Notes: a model not told the origin generated them from the sequence alone. A stretch of DNA of 64,000 nt from Actinomycetes bacterium (GCA_025360105.1 JANYCT010000033.1:1-64000), one strand, 5' to 3'; shown: positions 48,143-58,859, counted from the stretch's first letter. Numbers and translations are program-made.

Positions 48143-48984
48143 CCGGCCCTGCGGGCATCCCTGCCATTCCGCGACCAGCCGAGTATTTTCTCGGTTGTAT
48201 GAACGAGGTTCCGAGGCGGTCATCGATGCGCGCGACGCAAGGCGCCCACCGCACCTCGACGGGCAAGCAACGCGCCGCGGGGTCACGGCCCGTATCCACG
48301 TCGGTTCGAGCCCCCACGCCGGAGGTCATCGGCGAACCGCCTGCGCAGAGTTCGGGCTCGATCATCGAGCAGCATCCCCATGCATCACCCATCCAGATCA
48401 CCCACGAAACGACGATCACCGGCGACGCCGCTGAGGCGCTGTGGCACTCGTACCGTGCGAACTTCGAACCCTTGGCGAGCCTCGCGGTGTTGCAGCACTT
48501 CTACAGTCGCGAGGAGATTCTTGGTGAGTTGGCGAATCCGCAGATCCTCAAGATCGTTGGTTGGCAACGTGGCGCACCCGTCGGCCTCGCGATGGTCACG
48601 AACAGTCTCGAAGACGTGCCGCAGATCTCGCCCGACTTCTTGCGAGCGAACTATCCCGAGCATGCCGCGACGAACAGCATCTACTTCGGCATCTTGGTGA
48701 TGGTCGACCCCAACCTGCGCGGGCGCACGCTGTTCAGCAGGTTGTACATCGAACTCTGGCAGGTGCCTGCCACAGCTGGAGGTGTGCTCGTGTTCGACGT
48801 GTGCGACTTCAATCGCCTCGCTTTCGACGCTGACACTTTGGCGCAGCGAGTTGCCGACAACTTCCCGCAATCTGATCTTCGCGTGATCGATCGACAGACG
48901 TGGTACGTGGCCGAGCTACCTCGACCCATTCCGAATCACCCGTCGCTGTCCGTGCCTGCATCGCGAGCTCGTCAACCACGCTGA
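48139..48984 (+). CDS. hypothetical protein with GNAT-like C-terminal half
   Basis: GTGA overlap with the P450-cNBD stop; IYFGILVMVDPNLRGRTLFSRLYIELWQVPATAGGVLVFDVCDFNR resembles an acetyltransferase core. Confidence 0.6.
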   Translation: MTGPAGIPAIPRPAEYFLGCMNEVPRRSSMRATQGAHRTSTGKQRAAGSRPVSTSVRAPTPEVIGEPPAQSSGSIIEQHPHASPIQITHETTITGDAAEALWHSYRANFEPLASLAVLQHFYSREEILGELANPQILKIVGWQRGAPVGLAMVTNSLEDVPQISPDFLRANYPEHAATNSIYFGILVMVDPNLRGRTLFSRLYIELWQVPATAGGVLVFDVCDFNRLAFDADTLAQRVADNFPQSDLRVIDRQTWYVAELPRPIPNHPSLSVPASRARQPR

Positions 48985-49014
48985 GGGTGCTGCGCGTTGG
49001 CAGCAGACGCGAGC

Positions 49015-51459
49015 TCAGCCCACCGATTTGGCGCAACGACGCGATGGAGCTGTGCGTCGAGACCCCGCGATTCCCAGTCGATCGAGCGTTGTCGGGATCT
49101 GGTCGGCCGGCACGGCGTGACTGAAGAGATAGCCCTGCGCTGTGCGACAGCCGAGTTCGAACAGCCGCTCGGCCTGCTCCGGCGTTTCGACCCCCTCGGC
49201 CACGGCGTCGAGATCTAGCGCAGACGCCATCGCTAGAATGGCCGCAACAAGAGACGAGTCTGAGCTGTGCTCGCCGATGCCGGTGACGAACGCCCGGTCA
49301 ATTTTGACCCGCGAAACGGGGAAGCGCTTCAGGTACGACAACGACGAATAGCCGGTACCGAAATCGTCGACCGACAGTCGCACTCCGAGCGAGCGCAGCC
49401 CCGAGAGAACGCCCGCGGTGGCGATCGAGTCCTCCATCATCAGACTCTCGGTGATCTCCAACCAGAGCGCGTCCCCCGTGAGGCCATAGCGATCGAGTGA
49501 CTCGGCGACCGTGTCGACGATGTCGCTTTCGCGCACCTGACGCGGTGAGATATTCACCGACATGCTCAGGTTCTCACCGTAGGGAATCGAACGCCGCCAC
49601 CAGGCCAGGCGCTTGCACGCATCATCAAGCATGAACTTGCCCAACGGCACGATGAGACCTGATTCCTCGGCGATCGGAATGAACTCGGCTGGTGAGATCA
49701 TGAGACCGTTGTCGGTCCACCGAGCAAGCGCCTCGAACCCGTGCACGCGCCCGCTGGGTAGCGCCACCAACGGTTGGTAGAAGGCGGCGAAGTGCCCCTC
49801 GTTGAGGGCATGGCGGAGTCGCCGATCCAAGCCAACACGACGTGCCACCCGCTCGCGCATCGACGTGTCGAACATCGTCACCGTATTCCGGCCAGCATCC
49901 TTCGATCGATACATCGCCGTATCGGCTTCTTGAATCAGCGTTGACGCCGGCGTCAACGACGTCGCGCCGCACGCGAGTGTGATGCCGATCGAGACCGAGA
50001 TGAACACCTCGCCAGCATCCAGATAGAAGCCATCGCTGAGCACGAGTCGAATTCGTTCTGCGAGCGCGAACACCTGCGCGCTCTGTAGTCCCACGGCAAC
50101 GAGGATGAATTCGTCTCCCGAGATTCGCCCCACCACGTCTCCGGGTCGGACGCAACTACTGATTCGTTGAGCCGCAAGCACGAGCAATTGGTCGCCCACA
50201 CCATGACCCATCGAGTCGTTGACCAACTTGAACTGATCGAGATCGATGAACATCAGCGCAACGGTCTGACCACTGAACTTTGACTCGTTCATCATCTTGT
50301 CTGTGTGCTCGAGGATGAACACCCGGCTGGGCAGGCCGGTGAGTTCGTCGTGTGCTGCCTGATGCGCCAAACGTGCCTCAGAGGCGGCTTGTTGCCTTAT
50401 TGCGCCGGCGAGTCGAATCACCGCAGCCAGACCCAGCACGAGGCACAGCGCCAAGGTCACGATCCGCCCCGGGTTGAGACCGCGGCGGGCGATGATCACG
50501 ATGGGCACCAACAACGCGCCAGCGACAGTGAACAACCGCGCTCGGCCGAGGGAGGGACCTTTCAGCCGTGTGGCGCGCGCCAGCGACCTGATCGACGGAT
50601 GGGTCGCCGCAGTGCCGATACATGCCGGCACCAGTAAGTAGGGCACTTCGAGGATGCGTTGGGGGATGACCAACGTGCCCACCTCGCCGAGTGCAAAGAC
50701 AATGTCGCCTACCAGAAGCGCCGTGGTGCCGACGAGGACCAGACGGAATGCAGTGGATCGCTCGCCAGCCCCGAACGCCAAACGGGCAGCCAACGCCAGC
50801 AGGCACATCGAGACAGCCGGGTAGATCGCGACGGCAACGCGGGCCATGAGCCACGTTCCTTGAATATCCAGAGTCGGTTCGATCAGGAGCTCGTTCACCA
50901 GGAGCAGCGCTGCGACACCGAGCATGATGCCGTCGAGCAGGGCGGCGCGCTCACCTGCGCCGCGTCGGGAACGGAGGAGTCCGTAGAGAGCCGCACCAAA
51001 GAGTGCGTAGCCCGGCAGAGCAAACGCGTCGGGGAGCAGTGAACGCGACGTTGTGAAATTGCCGGTGGCGTTCGTTGCGTCGCGAACCACACCGGCAATC
51101 GTCCACAGCAATCCGGTTGCGATCAGTGCCCACCACGGCCACATCAACGCAGGAGCATGGCGGCGCAGACCGAACGCAGCACACAGCACTCCTGCGATAG
51201 TCACCACCGGATACACCACGCTGCCGACAAGACCAACGGCGTGAACCAGAATCAGCACGAGAAAGCCCAACAGGAGCAGCCATGTCACTCGCGAACCCTC
51301 TGCCGAGGTCGCGGAGCTGGCGCGAGGCACCTGCGTCGTCTCGATCGTAGGTGACAGCATCGAGGTCACCGGCGAGACCGCCGATGCGGCGCGCAGTGGT
51401 GCTCCCGCTTCGCGTTCGACCGTGGTGCTTTCACCCTCACTCTTCGGCATGATTTGCAC
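49015..51459 (-). CDS. membrane-bound GGDEF/EAL domain protein (c-di-GMP turnover)
   Basis: GRISGDEFILVAVG (GGDEF-like); RVHGFEALARWTDN and SVDDFGTGYSSLSYLKRFPVSRVKIDRAFV (EAL); N-terminal TM array. Confidence 0.93.
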   Translation of the reverse strand: MQIMPKSEGESTTVEREAGAPLRAASAVSPVTSMLSPTIETTQVPRASSATSAEGSRVTWLLLLGFLVLILVHAVGLVGSVVYPVVTIAGVLCAAFGLRRHAPALMWPWWALIATGLLWTIAGVVRDATNATGNFTTSRSLLPDAFALPGYALFGAALYGLLRSRRGAGERAALLDGIMLGVAALLLVNELLIEPTLDIQGTWLMARVAVAIYPAVSMCLLALAARLAFGAGERSTAFRLVLVGTTALLVGDIVFALGEVGTLVIPQRILEVPYLLVPACIGTAATHPSIRSLARATRLKGPSLGRARLFTVAGALLVPIVIIARRGLNPGRIVTLALCLVLGLAAVIRLAGAIRQQAASEARLAHQAAHDELTGLPSRVFILEHTDKMMNESKFSGQTVALMFIDLDQFKLVNDSMGHGVGDQLLVLAAQRISSCVRPGDVVGRISGDEFILVAVGLQSAQVFALAERIRLVLSDGFYLDAGEVFISVSIGITLACGATSLTPASTLIQEADTAMYRSKDAGRNTVTMFDTSMRERVARRVGLDRRLRHALNEGHFAAFYQPLVALPSGRVHGFEALARWTDNGLMISPAEFIPIAEESGLIVPLGKFMLDDACKRLAWWRRSIPYGENLSMSVNISPRQVRESDIVDTVAESLDRYGLTGDALWLEITESLMMEDSIATAGVLSGLRSLGVRLSVDDFGTGYSSLSYLKRFPVSRVKIDRAFVTGIGEHSSDSSLVAAILAMASALDLDAVAEGVETPEQAERLFELGCRTAQGYLFSHAVPADQIPTTLDRLGIAGSRRTAPSRRCAKSVG

Positions 51460-51483
51460 AAACCTTGAGAATCGGATGCCGAG

Positions 51484-52224
51484 TTAGGGAGCGGGTTCCA
51501 CAGGATCCTTGCGTCGGAGCAGATTGACTGCGGCTCCGGCCAGCAGCAGGCCAACCCAGAACAACGGATTGCCGAGCACGCGTAAGACCCACTCGGTGGT
51601 GCCTGCCAGCGACTCCACATTCCGGCCGAGCACCGCGATCGAGGCGACGACTGCAGCGATCGAGCCAACGAGCGTGCCGCAGAGCAACGCGCTATGAACA
51701 ACCACTGACGCGTGACGGCGCACCCCGACGCTGCCCGTGGACACGATTTGCACCAGCGCGACGGCGGTCGTTCCGAGGCCAAAGACAAGAGCGCACTTCG
51801 CGAACAGACTGAGGCTCGACCATTCGCCCGGTACCGTGTCGCGCTGCCCACGCAGCGTGTGCCACGCGGCCTTTGATGTTCGGTCGAAGGTCGAGAAGCC
51901 CGTGAGCGCCGTGAAGCCCGACGCAAGCTGCTGCAGCGTGGTGAAGCCAAACCCAACCGCCGCCGTGACGGGAATCGTTATGCCTCCGTGGGAGTCCTTG
52001 ATCACTTTAGCCAGTAGCCACGGCGTGAAGGTCTCGTTGCCGGCGCCCCACTCGTAGGCAAGCCAGCCGACGACAGCGACCAATGCGAGTCGACGTTTCC
52101 AGCTCGCGATCCTGAAGTCGGCAGCGACGGCGGACCGGATCGTCAGCACGGTCGCGTCGGGGTCGATACCGGACTCGTTGCCGGCGTCGGCCCCGCGGGG
52201 CGAGGGTTCTTCGGCCGCCGTCAT
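51484..52224 (-). CDS. hypothetical integral membrane protein
   Basis: Several hydrophobic segments (RLALVAVVGWLAYEWG, CALVFGLGTTAVALVQIV, SALLCGTLVGSIAAVVASIAVLG, LFWVGLLLAGAAVNLLRR). Confidence 0.6.
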   Translation of the reverse strand: MTAAEEPSPRGADAGNESGIDPDATVLTIRSAVAADFRIASWKRRLALVAVVGWLAYEWGAGNETFTPWLLAKVIKDSHGGITIPVTAAVGFGFTTLQQLASGFTALTGFSTFDRTSKAAWHTLRGQRDTVPGEWSSLSLFAKCALVFGLGTTAVALVQIVSTGSVGVRRHASVVVHSALLCGTLVGSIAAVVASIAVLGRNVESLAGTTEWVLRVLGNPLFWVGLLLAGAAVNLLRRKDPVEPAP

Positions 52225-52352
52225 GGTGGTGCGGTGTCCGCGACGAATTCACAGCGGAGGCGACGGAGCATGCGGCGAATCTAGTCAAGCAAACTCGCCG
52301 ACGACGGCATGGAATTGTCGAGGGAGGATTCGAAGACTGCCAAGATGGGTTG

Positions 52353-55112
52353 ATGAACGTGACTTCGGAAGAGCAACGGTTAATTGAGGCTCGCGCGGGT
52401 ACGGGTTGGCGGGCGTGGGGACCGTATCTGAGCGAGCGTCAATGGGGCACGGTGCGTGAGGACTACAGCGAGGATGGAGATGCGTGGGCCTACTTCAGCC
52501 ATGATCAAGCCCGCTCACGCGCCTATCGCTGGGGTGAGGACGGGCTTGCCGGCGTATGCGACGACAAGCAGCGGTTGTGTCTCGCACTTGCGTTGTGGAA
52601 CGAGAACGATCCGATCCTGAAAGAACGGCTCTTCGGGCTCACCAACGCCGAGGGCAATCACGGCGAGGACGTGAAGGAGTACTACTTCTACGTTGACAAC
52701 GTCCCCACGCATTCGTATCAGCGAATGATCTACAAGTACCCGCATGCCGCCTACCCGTACGAGGATCTGGTTCGCACGAACGCCAAGCGGTCGCGCACCG
52801 AGGGCGAATACGAGTTGCTCGACACGGGTGTGTTCAGCGACAACCGATATTTCGATGTCGAGGTCGAGTACGCGAAGTCGAGTCCTGACGACATCCTGTG
52901 CAGAACCACGATCCACAACCGCGGCACCCAGGCGGCTCCTATCCACGTGCTGCCAACACTCTGGTTCCGCAATACCTGGTCATGGGCACCGAACGACCCG
53001 CGACCTCGGCTGTCGCGCGTCGTTGGCGATCATCTGGTCGTGTCGGTGGAACACCACCAAATGGCCACCATGCAACTTCACGCTGAGCCAGGCGGCGAGC
53101 TGTTGTTCTGCGAGAACGAAACCAACGCGCAGCGATTGTGGGGCGGCGACAACGCAACGGCGACGGTAAAGGACGGCATCGGTGATTTCGTCGTCGGAGG
53201 CGTCACCGCCGCCGTCAACTCGACAGGCGAGGGAACCAAGGTCGCTGCGCATGTGCGCTTCATGGTCCCCGCCGGAGCCAGCGTCTCGTACCGTGTGCGC
53301 TTGTCGGGCGCGCCCGACAGTGCTGCGGATGGTGCACCATTTGTTGGCTTCGACGAGATCATTGCAACTCGTCGTGCCGAAGCCGACGATTTCTACGATG
53401 CAATCACCCCGGATTCGGTCGATGGCGATGCGAAGGCGGTGATGCGTCAGGCCCTCGCAGGGATGCTGTGGTCGAAGCAGTACTACAACTTCGACGTCGA
53501 TCTGTGGCTCCAGGAACATGGCGCGCATCCATTGCGTTCGCCAACTCGGCGCGGTTCACGGAACGAATCGTGGTTCCACATGATCAACGACGATGTGATC
53601 TCGATGCCCGACAAATGGGAGTATCCCTGGTACGCAGCCTGGGATCTCGCCTTTCACACAATCCCGCTGATGATGGTGGACCCCGACTTTGCAAAGGGTC
53701 AACTGGACTTGATGCTGTCTCCCGCCTATCTGCATCCGAGTGGCCAGATCCCTGCCTACGAGTGGAACTTCGGAGACGTCAACCCACCCGTGCATGCCTT
53801 TGCGACGTTGCTCGTGCACACGCTCGACGAAGCGACGAGCGACGGCGCCAACGTTGACCTGACCTTTCTGAAGGAGTCGTTCGCGAAGTTGTTGATCAAC
53901 TTCACGTGGTGGGTGAACCGGAAGGATCCATCCGGACGCAGCGTGTTCGAGGGCGGTTTCCTGGGCCTCGACAACATCGGGGTGTTCGATCGCAGCAAGC
54001 CGCTCCCCACCGGCGGTCGGCTCGAGCAGGCTGATGGCACAGCGTGGATGGCGCTGTTCAGTCAGAACATGCTCGATCTCGCGCTGATCCTCTCCGAGAC
54101 CGATCCGGCGTATGAGGATTTCGTGGTCAAGTTTCTCCAGCGATTCTTCTGGATCGCAGCAGCAATGGACCCGATTGGCGAGCACCCCGACGAGATGTGG
54201 GACGAAGAAGATGGCTTCTTCTACGACGTTCTTCGGCTCCCCGACGGAAGCGGCCTGCGCCTGAAGGTGCGCTCGCTGGTCGGCTTGCTGCCGCTCTGCG
54301 CAACCACTGTGTTCGATCCGGCGGTGTTCGCACGTTTCCCGCAGTTGCGCGCCACCGTCTTGCAGTATCTGCAACGCAACGGCGACCTGCTCGTCAACAT
54401 TCCTGATCCATTGCAGCCGGGCGCGAACGGCAGGCACATCCTGTCGCTCGTGAACGAGCACAAGCTGCGCCGGATCCTCGAGCGAATGCTTGATGAGTCG
54501 AGATTTCTCGGCCCGCACGGCATTCGATCGATCTCACGTTGGCACCTCGAAGCTCCGTATACCTTCACTGCGGGCGGCGAGGACTTCATCGTGCAGTACG
54601 AACCGGGGGAATCCACCACGGGCATGTTCGGTGGCAACTCGAATTGGCGAGGGCCGGTGTGGTTCCCGGTGAACCTGCTCATCGTGCGCGCATTGCTGCA
54701 GCACTACGAGTATTACGGCGACGCCTTCACTGTCGAGTGCCCGACGGGTTCGGGAACACAGATGACGTTGTTCGAGGTAGCCAAGGAGATATCCGACCGC
54801 TTGATCGGAACGTTCTTGGCCGATGCCGATGGGCGTCGGCCGGTCAACGGAGATGCGGCGGCGTTCGCAACCGACGAACATTGGAAGGATCTCGTGCTGT
54901 TCTACGAGTACTTCCACGGTGACACCGGCGCGGGCCTCGGAGCATCGCACCAAACCGGATGGACCGGGGTGGTAGCGCGGCTCATCCAGCTGTTCGGTCA
55001 CCTCGACGCGGAGTCTGTGCTGCGAGACGGCGGACGTCCACTTGCGCAGCCATATCGCCGCATCACCGACGAACCACTTGGTGACGCATCCACAGCACGA
55101 CTCTCGCGATGA
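52353..55112 (+). CDS. MGH1-like / GH63-type glycoside hydrolase
   Basis: REDYSEDGDAWAYFSHDQARSRAYRWGEDGLAG...EYPWYAAWDLAFHTIPLMMVDPDFAKGQLDLML...GNSNWRGPVWFPVNLLIVRAL. Confidence 0.88.
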   Translation: MNVTSEEQRLIEARAGTGWRAWGPYLSERQWGTVREDYSEDGDAWAYFSHDQARSRAYRWGEDGLAGVCDDKQRLCLALALWNENDPILKERLFGLTNAEGNHGEDVKEYYFYVDNVPTHSYQRMIYKYPHAAYPYEDLVRTNAKRSRTEGEYELLDTGVFSDNRYFDVEVEYAKSSPDDILCRTTIHNRGTQAAPIHVLPTLWFRNTWSWAPNDPRPRLSRVVGDHLVVSVEHHQMATMQLHAEPGGELLFCENETNAQRLWGGDNATATVKDGIGDFVVGGVTAAVNSTGEGTKVAAHVRFMVPAGASVSYRVRLSGAPDSAADGAPFVGFDEIIATRRAEADDFYDAITPDSVDGDAKAVMRQALAGMLWSKQYYNFDVDLWLQEHGAHPLRSPTRRGSRNESWFHMINDDVISMPDKWEYPWYAAWDLAFHTIPLMMVDPDFAKGQLDLMLSPAYLHPSGQIPAYEWNFGDVNPPVHAFATLLVHTLDEATSDGANVDLTFLKESFAKLLINFTWWVNRKDPSGRSVFEGGFLGLDNIGVFDRSKPLPTGGRLEQADGTAWMALFSQNMLDLALILSETDPAYEDFVVKFLQRFFWIAAAMDPIGEHPDEMWDEEDGFFYDVLRLPDGSGLRLKVRSLVGLLPLCATTVFDPAVFARFPQLRATVLQYLQRNGDLLVNIPDPLQPGANGRHILSLVNEHKLRRILERMLDESRFLGPHGIRSISRWHLEAPYTFTAGGEDFIVQYEPGESTTGMFGGNSNWRGPVWFPVNLLIVRALLQHYEYYGDAFTVECPTGSGTQMTLFEVAKEISDRLIGTFLADADGRRPVNGDAAAFATDEHWKDLVLFYEYFHGDTGAGLGASHQTGWTGVVARLIQLFGHLDAESVLRDGGRPLAQPYRRITDEPLGDASTARLSR

Positions 55113-55152
55113 ACTCGCGAGCGCTGGGCGGGAGCCTGGAGCAGTCGACTCG

Positions 55153-57849
55153 ATGACTTCGATTCCGTCGGGCGTGGTGACCTTGCTGTTCACCGACATC
55201 GAAGGGTCGACGCGCGCATGGCAGGACCATCCCGGCGCAATGCGTGACGCCCTCGCGGCGCACGATCGTGAGTTACGCGCGGCCGTTGTGCGATGGCATG
55301 GTCACGTATTCTCAACTGGCGGCGACGGTTTCGCTGTTGCTTTCACCGGTGTTGCCGACGCCCTCGCGTGTGCCGCTGCCGCGCAGCGTGTTGTGCCGTT
55401 GGCAACCGCTGCGGCCGGCCTTGCGCTTTCCGTACGTATGGGGTTGCACTCGGGTGAGGCCGTGGAACGCGGCGGTGACTACTTCGGCCCCACGGTGAAT
55501 CGGGCAGCGCGCATCATGGCCATCGGTCACGGAGGGCAGGTGCTGATGTCGGCTGCCACCGCTGCGCTCGCAGCTCAGCTTCCCGAGCGTACGAATCTGG
55601 CGCCGCGGGGTGAGCATCGTCTCAAAGATCTCGCCGAGCCCGAGCCCGTGGTCGAACTCGTACTCGGCGAACGCGCCGACGGATTCCCTCCGCTTCGCTC
55701 GCTCAGTCGGCCGCGCAGCAACGTGCCGAAGGTGCGCACCGCGTTTATCGGTCGGGTGAGTGAGATGAGCGCTCTTCGCACACTCGTGAGCGAGCGATCG
55801 CTGGTCACCATTCTGGCCCCCGGCGGCTCGGGCAAGACACGACTTGCGATCGAACTCGCCGGGCAGATGCGTGAGCTCTTCCCCGATGGGGTGTGGTTCG
55901 TCGATCTCGCCGGGGCAACCGGCAGCGAGGCGGTTCTGACGGCGGTCATCGAAGCGGCCCAGCTTTCTGTTTCCTCGACTCAACCCACCGATGTCCATAG
56001 CATCACGCGCACAATGGCCGGATGGAGAAGCCTGATCATCCTCGACAACTGCGAGCAGGTCGTCGATGCCGCAGCGACCGTCGCGGACGCACTCGCAGGG
56101 GAGTGCCCCGAGGTGCGCGTCCTCTCCACGAGTCGTCGACCGCTCGGTCTCGTGGGTGAACAGCTGTGGCGGCTCGAGCCCTTGGGGGTGACCGAGGAGT
56201 TCGACTCCGGACAGACAAGCGATGCTGTTCGGCTGTTCATCGATCGCGTCCGCCTAACGCAAGCGGGCTTTTCGCCCTCGTTGCGAGAGTCAGCGATGAT
56301 CGCCCGCATCTGCGCACGACTCGATGGTCTGCCGTTGGCGATCGAGCTCGCCGCCGCTCGTGTGGCCACGCTTGGTCTCGGTGAGTTGGCAATTCGGATC
56401 GATGAGACGGCAGGTGTGCCGATCGGTACGCGACGCAGTTCCCGTCACCAGAGCCTCAGCGCCGTCATTGCGTGGAGCCACGATCTCCTCGACGCAGCCG
56501 AGCAAACCGTCTTCCGCCGACTCGCGGTCTTCTCCGGCGATTTCACGCTTCGTGCAGCCGAGGCGGTGGTAAGCAGCGATGGTGTCACCGAGCGGCAGGT
56601 CGAAGGCATTGTCTCGAGCCTTGTCGATCAATCGATGCTCGCCGCGCAGCACGGGGCGCACGGGGTGCGCTACCGATTCTTGGAGACCATCGGTTCGTAT
56701 GCACGCGCTCTGCTCGCCGAATCCGAGGAGGCAGATGGTGTTCGCGATCGCCATCTCGACTGGTTCTACTCTGCGTCCGCGGAACTCGTGCGCGATCGTC
56801 AACGATTTACCTGGTCGCCGCAATCGCAAGACGTCCAAAACCTCAGGTCTGCCCTCTCATGGAGTGCTGCACGCCGAAGCGCCGACAGCACCGCCGAGTT
56901 CCTCGGGTACACAGCGCTTCCGTTGGCGGTGCATGTGGAAGGAATCGCTCTGACCAAGCAAATCGCAAGCGAACTCCGGGAACGATCTGGTGAACTCGGC
57001 GCGCGTGGGCTCGAATACCTGCAGTTCACAAGTCTCTGGGGAGCCGAGATGGCCGGTAACTTCGCCGTGGCCGACGCCCTCGCATCGTCACTGCGAGACA
57101 CCTCGGGCGACGAGAGTCTGTGGTTCGTGGCGTCGGTGCTGCTCGCTCATCACCGTTCAGTCAGCGAGCCACGCGCTGCGGAGTCGATCCTCGATGACCT
57201 CGATGTCCGCTTCGGCCCGGCGCCGATCACCCGGCTCGGTCATGCCGAGGTCGCGCTCACCGAGCAGCGGTTCCAGGATGCAGTTGCCTGTCTGCTCGAT
57301 GGACTTGGGGTGCGCGATGTGCCCGCTCTCGGCCGGGCGCGACCCGATCACGAGTTCGTCCTGCTGGTCGAGCTCTCCTGTGCCCTGCAGCTTGCCGGTC
57401 GCACCGACGAGGCACTTGTCGTCTCTGAAATGATCGTTGACGCAGCCAGACCGGGTGGTTTCGGCTTCTTTGGCAATCTTCTTGAATCGATCACTGCCAC
57501 GTGGCAAAAGGACCACGCGCGCGCTATCGAACGCTTTGACGTCGCACTCACGCAGCTGCGCGCATGGAAGATCGGGTCGGGCATCTACGACTGCCTACTG
57601 GCCGCAATGCTCGTGGCCGAACTCGTCTCGGGTCCGGAACTCGCTGCCGAGATCGGTGGGGCACTTCGCGTGCACCCGCATCATTGGATCGGCTTCTTTG
57701 CGCTGCGCCGTCAAGCCGGGCGACGCTTGCGCGAGCAGTTGGGCGACGAAGCATACGAAGCAGCGCAACGACGTGGGGCAGAGCGCTCGGTGACGGAGGC
57801 GCTCGATGGGCTCACCGCCTTTCTTGGACTCGATCAGCGAGCGGGCTGA
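55153..57849 (+). CDS. class III adenylate/guanylate cyclase fused to NTPase (AAA/NB-ARC-like) and helical repeat region
   Basis: VTLLFTDIEGSTRAWQDHPGAM...GHVFSTGGDGFAVAF...GDYFGPTVNRAARIMAIGHGGQVLMS; LAPGGSGKTRLAIELAGQ; LIILDNCEQVVDAA. Confidence 0.92.
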   Translation: MTSIPSGVVTLLFTDIEGSTRAWQDHPGAMRDALAAHDRELRAAVVRWHGHVFSTGGDGFAVAFTGVADALACAAAAQRVVPLATAAAGLALSVRMGLHSGEAVERGGDYFGPTVNRAARIMAIGHGGQVLMSAATAALAAQLPERTNLAPRGEHRLKDLAEPEPVVELVLGERADGFPPLRSLSRPRSNVPKVRTAFIGRVSEMSALRTLVSERSLVTILAPGGSGKTRLAIELAGQMRELFPDGVWFVDLAGATGSEAVLTAVIEAAQLSVSSTQPTDVHSITRTMAGWRSLIILDNCEQVVDAAATVADALAGECPEVRVLSTSRRPLGLVGEQLWRLEPLGVTEEFDSGQTSDAVRLFIDRVRLTQAGFSPSLRESAMIARICARLDGLPLAIELAAARVATLGLGELAIRIDETAGVPIGTRRSSRHQSLSAVIAWSHDLLDAAEQTVFRRLAVFSGDFTLRAAEAVVSSDGVTERQVEGIVSSLVDQSMLAAQHGAHGVRYRFLETIGSYARALLAESEEADGVRDRHLDWFYSASAELVRDRQRFTWSPQSQDVQNLRSALSWSAARRSADSTAEFLGYTALPLAVHVEGIALTKQIASELRERSGELGARGLEYLQFTSLWGAEMAGNFAVADALASSLRDTSGDESLWFVASVLLAHHRSVSEPRAAESILDDLDVRFGPAPITRLGHAEVALTEQRFQDAVACLLDGLGVRDVPALGRARPDHEFVLLVELSCALQLAGRTDEALVVSEMIVDAARPGGFGFFGNLLESITATWQKDHARAIERFDVALTQLRAWKIGSGIYDCLLAAMLVAELVSGPELAAEIGGALRVHPHHWIGFFALRRQAGRRLREQLGDEAYEAAQRRGAERSVTEALDGLTAFLGLDQRAG

Positions 57850-57863
57850 ACAGTGCTGAGGCG

Positions 57864-58859
57864 TCAGAGTCGGTACACGCGCGTGGCAGTGTCGTGGAAT
57901 AGCGCTGCTTTTTCGGTGACAGTCATGCCGTCAGCGATCTTCTTGAACGCATTCCACAGCACCACGTAGCTGCACGACATCTTGTCGACCGGGAAATTTG
58001 ATTCGAACATGCATCGATCCGGGCCGAACAGTTGGATCGCGAACCGGATCGGCTCGCCCCACGCCGCAACGAGGTCGTCGCTCGACGGGGGAGCGGGCCG
58101 GTGCTCGAAGCCCAATCCGAACAACACCATGCCGATGCCTCCGACCTTCACGATTACATTCGGGCACTGCGCGAGTTCAGTCATGTCGAGCCGCCATTGT
58201 TCGAGGATCGCGGTTCGATGTCCGGCGTATGGTCCGGTGCCCACCATCCCTCCGAGGTGATCGAGCACGAAGGTGCAGTCGGGCACGGCGCGTGCCAGGT
58301 CAGTGAGTTCGCGGATCTGGGGGTGATACAACCAGGCATCGAAGGTGAGGTCGAGATCGGCGAGTCGCTGCACGCCGCGGCGGAACTGCGGATCCGACAT
58401 CAGCTGTGGCGTCGGACGCGTATGCGTTCGACGGATAGCGCTGCTCGGATCCAACGCCGTTGCATGGCGGATTCCGCGAAAACGGCCTCGACCGGCACCG
58501 ATGTGGGCGACGAGGACTTCTTCCACCTCGTCGCCCAGGGTCATGTCAGCGAAGCTGATGATTCCCTTGATTTGTGCCCCGCCAGCATCACTGCGCTCAG
58601 CCAGATCGGCGATGGTTTCCGTCTCGCCCACGGGCTGAAGGGCTTCGGGTCCGTTGGTGCGGTACCCCCATTTGCATTCCATGAACACCGTCGACTCGAT
58701 CAGATGTCCGGCGCCGGTGTCGGCATGCAGGTCGTCGAGCATGTAACGACTCATGCCAGCGATCGACCACAAGTGGTGATGCGGATCGACGATCGGCAAC
58801 TGCGGATCGATGATGTCCTCTGTGTAGCGAGCCAGCCAATCGTCGTCCCATACGTACAT
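57864..58859 (-). CDS. amidohydrolase family (TIM-barrel metal-dependent hydrolase)
   Basis: LPIVDPHHHLWSIAG; TFVLDHLGGMVG; GPDRCMFESNFPVDKMSCSY. Start uncertain (58859 or upstream). Confidence 0.88.
   Translation of the reverse strand: MYVWDDDWLARYTEDIIDPQLPIVDPHHHLWSIAGMSRYMLDDLHADTGAGHLIESTVFMECKWGYRTNGPEALQPVGETETIADLAERSDAGGAQIKGIISFADMTLGDEVEEVLVAHIGAGRGRFRGIRHATALDPSSAIRRTHTRPTPQLMSDPQFRRGVQRLADLDLTFDAWLYHPQIRELTDLARAVPDCTFVLDHLGGMVGTGPYAGHRTAILEQWRLDMTELAQCPNVIVKVGGIGMVLFGLGFEHRPAPPSSDDLVAAWGEPIRFAIQLFGPDRCMFESNFPVDKMSCSYVVLWNAFKKIADGMTVTEKAALFHDTATRVYRL

Noticed and set aside
46655-48286. 543-aa minus-strand ORF opposite the P450-cNBD gene
   Set aside because: Antisense shadow ORF; P450 and cNBD motifs are all on the plus strand.
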